Shown piece by piece: positions 1 to 12,633 of a DNA stretch of 64,000 nucleotides (positions within the stretch are counted from its first letter, which is position 1; every line of letters begins with the position of its first letter). Location: positions 16,740,001-16,804,000 of the forward strand of contig CM038920.1 in NCBI GenBank assembly GCA_021904315.1, read 5' to 3'. The notes below the pieces were generated by a model that was not told the DNA's origin, did no database searches, and worked only from the letters and a program-made list of their open reading frames with translations. A program made the position numbers and the translations under genes. Source of the stretch: Sphagnum magellanicum (lineage: Eukaryota; Streptophyta; Sphagnopsida; Sphagnales; Sphagnaceae).

Positions 1-111
1 TTGACCCCCGCAATTGAACTCTAAAACTTTGGGAGTCCTTGAGGACTCCCAAGTCCCAACTTTGGGAGTGTGAGTTTCATATTCACACTCCTTCAAAGTA
101 GTGTTGTGACA
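1..111 (+). mobile_element. 3' end of an LTR (family A), truncated by the window edge
   Basis: The first 111 bases align with the last ~110 bases of the solo LTR ending at 44300: both run from a TTGACCC..GCAATTG block through GGGAGTCC..GACTCCCAAGTCCC to GTTGTGAYA. The copy ends in ..TTGTGACA, so it keeps the CA that closes an LTR. It contains a perfect 8-bp hairpin (GGGAGTCC 31-38, loop TTGA, GGACTCCC 43-50). No primer-binding site follows at 112, so it is a solo LTR or the 3' LTR of an element that starts outside the window. CCTTT at 112-116 would be its target duplication. Confidence 0.75.
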
Positions 112-2168
112 CCTTTATAAATGGGGAATGAAACTTACTAACAAACCAAGGGCCTTTTAAAACACTTTTACAAACTTGGACCTAAAAACCTCCCAAATAT
201 TTAGATTATAGTCATATCAAAAATAAAAAGTTGGTGATGGAAGTTTGGAAAGGGGGGATATGGGGGGGGGGGGAAGTTTGCAACAGATATGAAGGCCTTT
301 GGGCCAATGATTAAAAAATTAAGGATCTCGAAGGCCACCTAGATGTCCCTTAATTAAGAAGAGATTTTATAAATGGGTTTTGCATTATTTTTTAATTTTC
401 TTCTATTTGGTAATGTTTCATGAATCACAAACATGATGCCCTATGGCCGTCAAAAAAATATAAGCTATATTTTATGTACATTGATTTTATTTAATGCTCT
501 TCATCTAATTGTTGGATCAAAATTAATTTTGACTCAAAATGAACTTTGAGTTCCAAAATGTTATTATGCAAATTCTAGAGTTTTTTACTTGTGTTTATTA
601 TAGCCAAAGGATGTCATCAAGATTTCAACTTATTGTGTACCACAATAGTTGTTATACATCATTTTTTTGAGTGAAAAGTAGATTCCACCTTAATAATGAT
701 TACCATGGTATCTTTGGCCAAATGTGATAAAAAATATTAATTGTGAATATAATATATATTTCTACCTCTTTTTTGGAACCTCATCCAAAATGAATGACAT
801 GTTTATGTTTTTCATACATTTTGAAACCTAAATATATGTATAATGTGTACACTTTTGAACTTTGTGGTTGTCTTTGTTAAACAAATTGATGAATTCATAT
901 TGAAGAAAAAAAGTTAAATAAAAGGTGTTGAAAATCTCATAAGTTGATGTTATAATAAATTTCTTTGGCTCTTTATTTCCAAGCCAAAAATGAATCTATT
1001 GAGAGATTTTATTTGCAATTTTGGTATATATATATATTCAAATGATCATGCAACTTCAATTTTGAAAATGGATTAATATTCAATTTAAATTAATTGTGAT
1101 TTAAAAAAACATTCATTATTTTCAAATGTAAGGAATTCAAAATATAATGTTGTACATAAAATTACACAAACGTAGGGAAAAAATTAAGTCATGTAATGGA
1201 AATAGATGAAATAGATGGAAATCAATGTTTATATGCATTATGAGTTTAATTGAAAAAAATTGAATAATCACATTGTTTATTATGGATTATATGAGCACCA
1301 TGATCCAAGACATGAAAGCATCAAATTATTTTGAACTTTGTTGTCATCCACAACTTGTTAAAATTTTGTTAGATAAGTGATCTAGTTCACTTTTGTTTTA
1401 TGGGAAATTGTTGTATATGAAATAAAGGTAGAATTGATGACTGTAAAAGGAAAATGAAACATTTGAAATGATGAATGCACTTGTTTCACTAGCCAACATA
1501 CCATTGAAACTTGTAATGGAAAGATATTTGATCAATTATCTTATTTTTCTAACTATCCTTTTTAAAATCCCTTAGAATTCACAATGTTTAACCAAAGTTT
1601 GACTATCACATTAATTCATTCTTTTCATTATGAACACAAATTTAACCAACCATCATAACAATTATACTTAATATCCATCTAGAAAGAAAATAAACTACAA
1701 TAGATTTTGAAATGTAATAGATACATATAAATCCTAAAATGGTTAATCTAGTTTTTATAGAAAATAAATTGGATAAAGGAATTTAAATGGCCCATAGCTT
1801 ACTCAAAGCTCAAAATTTCAAAGTGATAGTATCATATTCAAGCATCAAGATAAGTATTTAAAACCTCCTCAAATGTATTTAGTTCAAAATATTCACAAAT
1901 CCACAATTAACACTTCAATCTAAACCCATAGCATCTTGGGTTGCACTTGACTAATCACCAAACCTTCTTTATATTGAAAATTAGGACATGAAGTTAAAAA
2001 TTTCGACTTGTTGGAAAGATCTTCAACCATTAATTATTAAGCTATTAATTTATTACATATTTACCATATATATAAGAAAATTTCAAGGTCATGGTTTGAA
2101 GCCTTATCCTTGGAGCCAATGGTGGTACAATGGTTCTAGTTCAAAATTATTGATTGTTCCACCTTTTT
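112..2168. other. AT-rich intergenic stretch, no gene seen
   Basis: No open frame with recognisable homology in either strand. There are scattered A and T runs and a G-rich patch near 255-275 (GGGGGGATAT followed by a G run). The right part is the downstream flank of the minus-strand receptor kinase; I could not place its poly(A) site. Confidence 0.6.
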
Positions 2169-4320
2169 CTATCTAGGATCCAAGTTGGTTAATTCAACTT
2201 CAGCATTGCTATAATTATTAGGTATAGGAGATGAAAGTAAATGGTTACTTTCATTAGTTGACACATTCAGGGAAAGACTTGAAACATTAATTTGACTTGG
2301 ACTAGATAGAATATTAGGCAAATCCATCTCACCTTGTAGCATACTCAACACTTGTGACATTATTGGACGTTTTGTTGTTTCTACTTGGACACATAAAAGT
2401 GCCACATTGATCACACGTCGCATTTCACTTTCCACAATTGTGTTGTGTATTTTTTGGTCCACCAAGTTTATCAACATGTTTGTTTTGTGCAAAGACCATG
2501 CCTGCAATAGTTTGACAATTTAAGTTTATAAATAATATTTTGTATTTTATATTTTTGTCAACTATTACATGTAGACTCTAGAGTGAGAAAATATAAACCC
2601 TAATTGTAAGAAATGTGTACGTATGATTAATTCCACCATTGTCACCATTAATTTGCAACTTGATTTTATTCCTTTAGAATTTTATATATGTTTTCATTGC
2701 ATGAACGAAATTTGATGTTAAAATTGTTGTTAAAAAAAATTTAAATATATATATTTGAAAGGATTAAACACAACATAATCCAATGTTCTTACCCATTCAA
2801 CAAGGTACATGTTGTTTGTTGCATTTTGAAGTATGGCCTTCCTTCCACTAATAATTTCAAGTAAAAGAATACCGAAACTATACACATCAACCTTTGTGCT
2901 GAGTTGGCCGAGTGTTGCATACTCCGGAGACATGTATCCGCTATATAATAGAATATCACAATTCACATAATTTGACATTCAAACCAAATTGAAAATAATT
3001 TTTTGTTTTGTATAAAGATTCATTACATTTTAGTAATGTTAAATTCAAATGTTGCAACTACAATAGATTTGATCAATACACGATATTATTTTAATACATG
3101 TTATATAAATCAATCTTATTGCACTTACATGGTTCCAGCAACTTGTGTGAATAATTGACTTTGATCGTCGGAGAATAATCGTGCCAAACCAAAATCGGCA
3201 ATTTTTGCATTTAAGTTGTTGTCAAGAATGTTGGATGCTTTGATGTCTCGATGTATAATGCATGGTTGCAAGTCTTCATGGAGGTAAACCAAGCCTCGAG
3301 CAATGCCCACAAATATATGAAATCGTGTTGGCCAATCCAAGAATATGTTATCCTCCATATTTGAACCTGCAAGCATAAAATATAAGGTCCTTGGTTGATC
3401 ATGGATCAATTATCATGATACACGTGGATTTAAAATCATGAATTTTTTCTTACACATTATACACAATGAAGGTGAAAAGTTAGTCGTATACCCCATAGGG
3501 CTTCTGCAAGATTTTTGTTTTCCACATATTCATACACAAGAAGACGTTGTGTACGATGTAAACAACACCCTTTCAACTTCACAAGGTTTTTGTGTCGAAC
3601 ACCAGTGATTCAAAAAATCATTAATGCCTTGGTGAGATTTTGTCGTTAATAATTTTACTGCCAATTTTGTCCCATCTAATAAAATTCCCTGTAAAATACA
3701 CAAAAAATGGAAAATTGTCATAAAACAAGTCAAAGTCAAAATTTAAATTGGAATTGAAAAAAATACAAAAAGATGGATGATGGTAAAATGGCAATATGTT
3801 AGTAAATCACCTTGTAAACAACACCAAATCCACCTTCCCCAAGCTTGTTGTCTTCATGAAAATCTCTCGTGGCTTTACTTAGCACACTATAAGAGTATAA
3901 TGTAGGTTGCACTTGTTGTTTAACAAATTCTACAAGGAAGTGCAAGGTTTAATATTAACACACATTCACATTAGCTTGAATAATTGAATAATAATGAGAT
4001 TGATATTGGATTTTAATATTGTGTTTGAACAAACATACAAAATGTGTCATATATGCTTAATCATTACCTTAGTCAATGACAGTAATATTCAAAGCATGGT
4101 GACAAGAAATAATTATGTACACAATTGATACGAAAGAGTAATAAATGAACAAAAAGATACCTTGTTGGATTTCACGCAAAGCTAATGCATTTGCATGATA
4201 TTTCCATAATATGATCCCACCAATAATTCCACCAAAAACAAGAATAATGGAAAATGGTGTACACAATATCAAAATTAGCCTCTTATTGATCATCCTTGGT
4301 AAAATTGATGAAGTTGACCC
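2169..4320 (-). pseudogene. Receptor kinase membrane and kinase exons, one frameshift
   Basis: Exon 4161-4320 codes one hydrophobic helix (ILILCTPFSIILVFGGIIGG) after a short stalk. The kinase follows in five exons. P-loop GEGGFGVVYK, the ATP-binding Lys in LAVKLL, catalytic [22 protein letters not shown] and a subdomain XI RP motif are all visible. In exon 3492-3688 the frame reads ..GINDFLN and then shifts to ITGVRHKNLVKLKGCC; the residues usually between them, including the conserved alpha-C glutamate, are missing. The HRD exon also has one leucine codon fewer than usual before D in SNILDNN. The last 112-codon exon ends in TAG at 2169. Confidence 0.85.
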
Positions 4321-4952
4321 TATCACAAGTGCAAAACAAATTTAGTATGTGTTAGTTTGGAACAAACCCAAACAAACATCAAACAAATAACTAGCTTACA
4401 TTATTCTAACATGCCAACAATATTGACATTTCACAGTTAAAAACTTGCTTTTGCATACCCTCACATTAGCATTAGAAGACTAAAAAATTCCCTATTTTGA
4501 ACATTTGGAACTTTAGAGTAATCCAAAAGCATCCGCCAAATTTGAAAAGTATTTTTTCATTTTAGTTTTTCAAATTTAGTTCTAGAATGTGATATCTTAA
4601 CCAAACAATCTTAATAGGCAATAATTCCACCTATTTAATGTGACATGTTGATTGGGTGTATGATTCATATGAAACCCCTATTCAATAATTCAAGCCTTTC
4701 AATTTATGAAATTTAACTTCATTTATATCATAGATATCCATTTCGAGTATTGACATTTGAGAGTGACACACATTTATAATTTCAACAACCAAATATATGT
4801 TAAAATTATAAATGTTTTTGTACACAAGTTATTTTTTTGCGTTAAGGATCTTATTTGATTAATAGAGTGATGATGGAAATAAATGTGGAATACAACCCTT
4901 CTATGTTAATTTAATGGGGACATGGAATTGTTACAAATATTATAATCCCAAC

Positions 4953-7900
4953 CTATTGAGTGAGGCACACTGTTGTTGTAGCGACAATTCAATTGTTGAT
5001 GATATGATATTTCAACATCAAAACTGTATTGAAGGTTTTTGCAAATTGGATTTCCTCCAAGCCTACAAAGAATGTCCATCATCATCATTAATATATTGAA
5101 ATAATGATATTCATTTTCAATTAAAATTAAAAATAATTCCAGTTCTTATCATGTTTCTTTGAATAAAGATATTTAACTCTAAAACTTGAAGTTAAACTAT
5201 GATAAGAATGGTTTCCAAACATGTATGCTACAATTGCATGCTAAAAAACAATCAATTCAAAACTTACAAGATTGGAGAATAGGTCTTTGTGTCATCTTCC
5301 CAACTTGGGTAAAGTGTGCTTATATCATTATTCACCATGGAGATCACTACTCCACAATTTGAGCATACTTGATCCCAAGTAGTCATATCCAAAATCCCAC
5401 TAAAGTTGTTATAATCAAAATTTCTGCATTGTAGCAACTTGTAAGAATATAATGTTAGTTCAAATTGTGCACAATAATGTTTATAATGGAATTTGATAAA
5501 TGAAGTCATTATGTTTGTCCTTCACATCAATCCGAAATAAGTTATATGCCGACCTTTTGTTGAACTCTATCTTATAATTTAATGAATGTTTCACATACAT
5601 ATAGGTATTTTCCCATCTCAAATTTTCATTACATATTAATTTGAGAAAATGTATCTTGATGTGTACTCACATTTCTTGTAAGGTCGAGTTTGAACAATCG
5701 AGCAAATTAGAAAGAAACAAGCCACTCAAACTGTTGTTACCCAAGTTCCTGCAATGAACATTTGTACCCACATTTAAACTTTGAAAATAAACCAAGATTG
5801 GATGACATTGGCACATGTCGAAGGACTAAGATTGTAATATCAAAAACTAATTAATTATTTTCAAAACTTCGCAAATGGCACAAAATTTTAAAAGAGGACT
5901 AAACCAAGCACCAATTTGATTAAAAAACTCAATGATGTAGATTGAACTTTTCCTTCTCTATGTCACCCTGCGATGAATTATAAGGATTACAAATCATCAC
6001 CTGATTTTTGTGTAATTTAACTAGCAATCTTTCAGATTGTGCAAAAGTGCAGAAGGACACTTACAATGTTATTAAAGACATTGGGCATGAGGTGCTTGTA
6101 ATGGGTACAAGGTTGCCAGAAAGATTGTTGTTTGATAAGTCCAAAACATTAAGGTTGGGAATATCCCAAATGGAATGTGGGATTGATCCCTTGAGTTGGT
6201 TGTTCCTAAGATTCCTATGCAACCCCCAAGAAGAAGCAAACATATTAGTGTAGATCTAATAAGTTGTAGATTTATTGATTCATAAGTTTGTTCGCAAAGA
6301 CTTGAAAAAGTGGGTTACTAGTTCTTTAATGATAAACGCATTTAATTAGAATCTTACATCTTATTATTAGTTGCACCTTGCAATTGGCATAAGAGGAAAA
6401 CACTCAATATAAGGTAATCCTTGTCTAAGAGATTTGAGAAACTTGGATTGAGTTTTATAAATTGGTTGAATAAGTTATACAATTATTTGAAGATTTTCAG
6501 TATGTTTTTCATAGTATGTAGCTAGGTGCTTTACACAAAGAAAAGGTCATTACTTGAGATCGAATAACTGAAATTATTCAATATTTCTACACATATAACT
6601 GGGATAAATTTTACAAAAGTAAGGTCATGAAGGTTACATACAAGGTGGTGAGATTTGGAAATTGGGAAAAGTCGGGTAGCGAACCATTCAATTTATTGTT
6701 CTCAAGTACACTGCACAATGCAGAACAAAATACAAGGTGCAAAAATGAACTAAAATGTAGTCATGGTTGAGGACTAATTTTATAGACTTGTGAAGATGAC
6801 TGTGAGTATAATTACATTGTATATTATTTTGAACCATAAAATTTATAAGTTTTTCTAAATATTTCTATTGAAAGTGGAAGCAAACATTGCATTAGAAAAT
6901 AAGAAGAGAAATTTGTACTACATAATAAACAAATGCAATGAATATCATGGAGAATGAAAGTTGTGAACACTACTTACAGGCTAGTAAGACTCCTAAGCTT
7001 GCTGAAACTAGGAGAAATTGGGCCAGTTAAACCATACCCTGAGAGATTCCTGTTAAACATCAAAACACAATGGCCCACTTTTGACGTTAGATTACATAAT
7101 ATACAACCTCTTATCATTGAAGAAGCTCATGAAGTCCAATCAATAGGTTCAAGGCATGGTTATGAACTGTGCCCAAGCTCCGAGTTATTGTGGATGATTA
7201 TGACCTCTTTTGGAGTTAATACATTTTTATTTCTCATACTTATTCAATGAGCAACCACACCCCATGGTTGATCAAGTTTAGATGACTAAATTTTGGCCAA
7301 TGATGGATCCAGCCAATAATATTGTTTGAAACACCCTTCATTTCCATAATACAAGAACAAAAACTTATGTTGTTACATCTCATTTACAACATGACAAAAT
7401 TCAAGCAACCCACACCTCCTTATTTTGAAAATGTCTCTTTCCCACATCATATAAACTTGACCTAATGTTTTTTCATATTTGGATATATTCTACATTTAGC
7501 ATAATCTTCCTTCTAGCCTTGGAGGCACCTAATTACAAATCTAGAAGATTCCTCCAAGGTGCCAGATACAAATGTTGTCAAATTTTACATTGAGTAAGGC
7601 AGGTTGGATTAGGGGTTATATTGTCCTTGGGCTACCTCCTTAAGTAGTGTTCAAAGGAAAACTAAACCATTGAGACAAGAGGACCATAGCATCAGCCGTT
7701 GTTTGATCTTCTGACCTTGCCAAAACGCCCACTTGTTGTCCCTCTAGAATGTTGTGCCCCAAACCCTTACATCATAGATAGGTTCCTTTCAAAATAGGAG
7801 TGCAAGTGAGGTGAGATAATCTCCTGTGCCACCCAAATCTAAACAACTGAAGGGAAGCAAGAAAACTTCCGGTATTTCTAAGTTGGTGATTTTCAGTTAC

Positions 7901-8095
7901 TGGGAGTTTGGCGAATTACTCACACTGCTATAATTGAAGAACTATTTTGAAGAATGCTGACGTTGCTACATGTGACCCATGGATGTGGATATGGAAGACA
8001 AGGATCCCCAGTCCAAACGCCAAGGTTTCCATAACTGGACTTTATTTCCTCAATGGCAAGAGCTGCACACCCCAGGTTAATTGCAGTCACACAAT
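4953..8095 (-). CDS. Receptor kinase LRR region (seven exons)
   Basis: Starts with the malectin-LRR bridge exon (about 8010-8095; AIEEIKSSYG, GDPCLPYPHPW). It continues with LRR exons 6978-7049 (YGLTGPISPSF), 6642-6710 (NNKLNGSLPDF), 6065-6214 (two repeats, NNQLKGSIP and LSNNNLSGNL) and 5671-5748 (NNSLSGLF). The post-LRR exons are 5268-5423 and 4953-5062 (LLGGNPICKN). The 72-bp size of 6978-7049 and the repeated phase-2 boundaries are the classic one-exon-per-LRR layout. I chose the donor at 4953 because it leaves phase 1, which the membrane exon needs; reading on would meet a stop at about 4915. Confidence 0.75.
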
Positions 8096-8757
8096 CTGAA
8101 ACACTTCAAGAGCATAATAGCTATATTTTTTACATGTAATTTAGTATGCACATAGGATATCTATCTATGAAGCAAGGTGGTTTGTTTTGTTTTGTTTGTC
8201 ACACTGACAGCTCCCAAACCACTGCGCTTCATGTCTTGGTGGGTATGGGTGCACCAACTTGGTTTGAGACTGTTTGAAGCCATGGTTGTGGAAGTCATTG
8301 ATTATTGAACTATTTTCTCAATTAAAACTAAATAAAATCGAAAATGAAAACTGTATTGAAATTTGGGGGCGTTCTTGGTATTCAAGGAAATCCCTTGGCC
8401 AGTCAGATTTAACAGAGTTTATTTCACAAGTTTCAGAGCCAAGGTGTGGAAGATATTGAATTTTGAGTGGATTTTGTTGCTCAAACAAATTCAAACAAAT
8501 GGCAAAAATTGGTTTTGTAAGGAAAAATTAGTTGAGCTTCACTAGTAAAGATTTAAGCATACTATCTTCATTTCTATTAGCATTTTTTCTTCCCATTTAC
8601 TAGGTTGGAACACTAATCTGATATTCCTCACATCATTGGTAGATAGATGGTTGCAGGCAGCAAGGAAGGTAGGCCATAAATGCTAGCTCACTACTGCTAT
8701 GATGTGGAAGTTGAAACATGAAACTTGAATTTTACTGGGGCTGGGTTGGTAACTTAC

Positions 8758-10727
8758 TGTCCTGCTCATTTGTCAATATCACGGATTGGTTTTGGCTAAG
8801 TTCGAAAATCTCGAGGGCATTCACCAGAGGACCCAAAGGAGTGGAAATAGATTGATTTTTAAACAGGCTAATATAGTTGGGCACTGTGCCGTGATATTCA
8901 ATCTCAAAAAGCCCACCCAAGCCGCCTGTCTCGACAAGTAGATTCACTAACCAGGTAGGAGAATAACCAGGTACCCCCACATAGAATTCCCGTGAAGAGG
9001 CAGTTGCATTTGGATTTAATTCAGCCAAGTAGAGTGTCATGAACCAGGTGTAAGCATGGGCGAATGGGATGTTGATTGTCATGGTACCATTGGTTGTGAG
9101 TGCAGTGTTCATCACTGCCTCAGGGGGAAATGGTGCGTTCACTATGCCGGTTGCTGTTAATGCTTCAATTTGAGCGGTACTCTGTCCGTACGACGAGTCC
9201 GGTTGTATAGGAAACCAGTAGTGATCAACAATATCACCAGGATATCTGTATATTATAGCAACAACAGGAAACAAGGTCAAGCCAACATAATGAACTTCCT
9301 TATGAGCGAATTATGTGGAGATTCTCTGTAATCTCCTTGGATTAATGGACAAAACAACCCCTCAAAATAATGGTTTTTGAGATACACATCAAGACAGCTT
9401 CTATGGTTTCGGTCCTCTTAATTAATAGCAAGTTTTATGGAATTATCCTTCTAAATGCGTTAGCAATTCTTGCCAGTGTCGCTAAGGCCTCAATTGTGCA
9501 GTGCCTGGTGGTGCACACAACTGCGCATCAAAACACTGTCGACGAAAAAGAAAGAAAGAAAGAAAGAAAAAAGAGACATGTCCAAATGATCCCCAGTGTC
9601 CATCATCATGTATGCAGTAATGGATAGTTTGGATGATGGCAAATTGACCATGTAAAGAGGGAATGGTCACTTGGACAATGGGCATGCATCCAACATGGGT
9701 AACATAGACCATTAATCAGAGTCATGTGCAGCATCTGGAGCAGCAGGTGCCCCGCTAAGGACCCCACAATTGTGACAAGTGCTGGCACTGCGTTAAGGAC
9801 CTTCCCAAGAAACTTTTTAAAGGATTCCCTTCCTTCCGGACCATCAAAAAGAACTTGATTTTCCCTGATGAAAATATGAAATTTGGTTTGTTTGACAATG
9901 AAAAAAAAGCATTGATCCCTCTATTTCACAATGGGAAATTAAAATAAAACATTGAAATATTGGTCCCTTGGACAACTTTCCCTATTCTTTGTTAATTCAA
10001 CTTCAATTCGATCAGAGGTTTCCACTCTTTTCCCTACATGGAATGCCAAAAAAGTTTCTTGCGATTTTAGTAAGCTGATTTGAAGGAACTCGTCACAAAT
10101 TGGAAAAGTAAATAACATGACAACAACGTCCATTTACTTGATTGGAACGAACATAATTTTGGCTGATCACATACCTGATGATTCCATTTCCACCAAAGTT
10201 CAACCTGAATTGATTCACATAATAATATCCCATATATACATTGTCCTCAAAAGCAGATGCTCCGGTAACGTTTACTAAAGATATTGCTGAAATAAATGGA
10301 ACCGAGTTTGTGAGATCTCGTAACAGGCAGAGAAAAGTCACGTTCCTCTGAGGCACATAAGTGATCTCCTGATACGCTATAACATATATTTCACTGATGA
10401 AGTTGGAGGCGACTATAGTCCCGTCTACTCCCATCTGAAAAATGGGCACCGTGGTTTGATTGTCATAATTGCCATAGAAGAAAGTGCCCCTGATCTGGTA
10501 GGTCTCATTTGGCGTCACTGGAAAGCTGTAACAGTTCTTGGCGCGAGAATCAGGAAAGTATCTAAGGGTTGTGAATTCGGAAAAGTCTGAATAATATTGG
10601 GAAGCACTGGAGACGTTTGTGTTGACACCAGAGTTTTTGTCAATAAACTGATCGTCAGGCATCCATGTTATTCCGGTAACGTTATCCACATAACTGGCTG
10701 TTGAACCACAGTTCACGAAGAACGATC
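8758..10727 (-). CDS. Receptor kinase malectin-like ectodomain (two exons)
   Basis: Exon 10175-10727 begins with GSFFVNCGS and carries NVTGITWMPDDQFI, DSRAKNCYSF and GTFFYGNYDN, the recognisable order of a plant Malectin_like domain (a carbohydrate-binding-type fold). It splices in phase 2 at ATCAG/GTATGT to exon 8758-9245, which starts YPGDIVDHYW and holds the second malectin half (FYVGVPGYSP region). Donor GACA/GTAAGT is near consensus. Several N-x-S/T sites suggest an extracellular glycoprotein. The frame is open across both exons. Confidence 0.85.
9547..9571. repeat. (GAAA)n microsatellite inside a receptor kinase intron
   Basis: Five to six AAAG/GAAA units in a row, in the intron between the two malectin exons. 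Confidence 0.8.
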
Positions 10728-10949
10728 CTGTCAACACAGAAAAAGTTTGGACTCTTAGGATGGAACCAGCTTGTGAAACGCCACTGCAAGGAGATTACAA
10801 AGAAACTCTGGACATAATTCACTTTTATCTTGAACAGAGCCTTTTGACAACTGATCCGTGAAGAAACGAGCTAGGCACATAAACTAGATCTCGACACTTA
10901 GTTTACTAACTGGTACATGCTAAAAGATTAGCAGTAGATTGGTACAAAC

Positions 10950-11057
10950 CTGGTGGACAATATTGTCGGCCAATACTCCGGGAGCGGAAACGTTGCACAA
11001 CACTCCCAGTACTGCAATCAGCAACCATGCGGTCGATACTCCCGTACATTTGTCCAT
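10950..11057 (-). CDS. Receptor kinase exon 1: start codon and signal peptide
   Basis: The chosen ATG (11057) opens a 36-codon exon beginning MDKCTGVSTAWLL, with a hydrophobic core and small residues near APGVLA, a typical secretory signal. It ends CACCAG followed by GTTTGT, a good donor. An in-frame ATG 16 codons upstream would put a charged stretch before the hydrophobic core, so the downstream start fits better. The exon ends in phase 0, but the next exon's clear acceptor (AG at 10729-10728) needs phase 1; I could not find a canonical pairing that keeps the frame. Confidence 0.6.
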
Positions 11058-12599
11058 GACTGAAGGAAGGAAGAGATCGCTTGCAAAGACGCTTGCTAGA
11101 CGCAAGGATATGTGAACTCAGCTTTTGTCACTCACACACAGTTCAGGCCTGCACCTCAATGACCCAACATTTTGCTGCAGTCAGGGGTTTCATACTACCA
11201 AGTTCCAACTTCGCTTTGAAAACGCATTCACTTAACTAAGAAACATAGCAAGGACGTTGGACCAATGCACTTTTTCAAACCGTCTCGGAAAATGAACTTG
11301 TACACAATCTCACAAACAAGCTTTTGAGCTACTTGAAGAGAAGAAAACTTCAACTTCACTTGAAAAGTAGAAGGCCAAAAACCTGGGACTGAACCTTTAT
11401 AGGGAAGGGAGCTCCGACAGGCTATTTGTAGACTGATCAAAGATCGTTTGGAGGAAGAACTTTCAAGCTAGTGCTCACAGTACCCATCAATTTAGAAACA
11501 ACGTCAGGTCATGAAGCACAACATGCCAGACTTAGTTCTAGCCCGCGTTTACTGAACGAGACTCCTGACATTACCTTCCATTCTGTTGTAATCCTCAACT
11601 ACTCGTTAACAACAGAAGCAAGAAGACAGATCCCCCTGAAAATGCAAATATCCCCTCCCGCCGTCACTGCAGCAACAAATATGTTAATGCTCCCAGAAAA
11701 CAACGATAACCCAAAACGAGACCGGCAGAAGCATCAGTGAGAGGTGGTATTCACTTGATAATTAGAAGCTTAGAAACCAACAGGAGCTTCGAGCTACAAA
11801 TATTATCTTTCAGCTCTGAATGATGGGTCTAAATCGTGTGATCCTCCTGGCACTTGCAGCTCACTTGCCCACTTGAACATTTGGGGACCAAAATAGGAAG
11901 ATTCAGCACCGACACAAACAAGCAGGGAATAAAACGCGACAACGAAAAGATCCCCAGAAATTGAGGCACATCAGTCGGAGCAAGACGACAAGTCCCTAAA
12001 CCTCTCCAAACTTTTCAACCACGGTAGCAACGTAACTGCCACACTGGTACCATGGTACAAACGCAAAGACCAGACTGAAATTTGCTACTGTATTTGCTAC
12101 TGTATTTGACGAATTTCTCATCCATCCAGGGGAGGAACAATTCATTTTGCAGGAGGGTTTTTCCATTTTGTAAAGTTTCTATGGCTTTCTAAACCTGGTA
12201 AAGCACTCAGGCAAGGGCATTACCAAAGTGGGGCTCACTGTTGCCTATCCCCTCGTGTGGGCAGTTGTTTCGGTGACGATCTTGCCCTTCTGCGTTACAT
12301 TACACATAAAAACCCCAGTATTTTTTTGTTGCTTTTAACCGTGGTAAATATTATATTCTAAGATTAAATCAAAGGTCTCTGAGTCCAAACTTAACATTTC
12401 CTGGGTGAAATATGGCCACTAAAAGGCCTCGCCTCACTCAGGTGAAGGTATCAGTGTAAGTGCCGGTTCATGCACAGTCTACGGTAGATGGGAACCCGGG
12501 TGATAGGTGTGTGGCCTTCCAAGTGAAGCCCCACCTTTAGAGGTTGTAATATCATGGTTAAAACTGAAATCTAAAAACCCAACAGATTTTGAGTTGCTC
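11058..12599. other. Upstream region of the receptor kinase gene, no gene seen
   Basis: This stretch is less AT-rich than the DNA around it and lies 5' of the minus-strand receptor gene, so it probably holds its promoter. I could not assign TATA or transcription start with confidence. A 90-codon plus-strand open frame at 11471-11740 has no recognisable domain and is not called as a gene. Confidence 0.45.
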
Positions 12600-12633
12600 T
12601 ATGGGTTTTTTTTTCTGCGTTGTTTTTTTTTTT

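Larger units (their letters stand above)
2169..11057 (-). pseudogene. Malectin-like/LRR receptor-like serine/threonine kinase gene, kinase frame broken
   Basis: Plasma-membrane receptor kinase: signal peptide, malectin-like ectodomain, leucine-rich repeats, one membrane segment, cytosolic kinase. Exons placed by GT/AG sites and matching phase: 10950-11057 signal peptide; 10175-10727 and 8758-9245 malectin-like; about 8010-8095 (GDPC and PWVTC); 6978-7049, 6642-6710, 6065-6214, 5671-5748 LRRs; 5268-5423; 4953-5062; 4161-4320 membrane; 3811-3929 P-loop; 3492-3688; about 3128-3366; 2793-2940; 2169-2501. Most LRR-region exons are separated by phase-2 introns. Kinase motifs present: [33 protein letters not shown]. 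Two problems: exon 3492-3688 shifts frame near 3604, and the phases of exons 1 and 2 do not match. A recent pseudogene or an assembly error both fit. The LRR-I/LRR-VIII type of assignment is from family knowledge, not a search. Confidence 0.8.

Noticed and set aside
11471..11740. 90-codon plus-strand frame upstream of the receptor kinase
   Set aside because: No domain, no splice context and it overlaps the likely promoter of the opposite gene.
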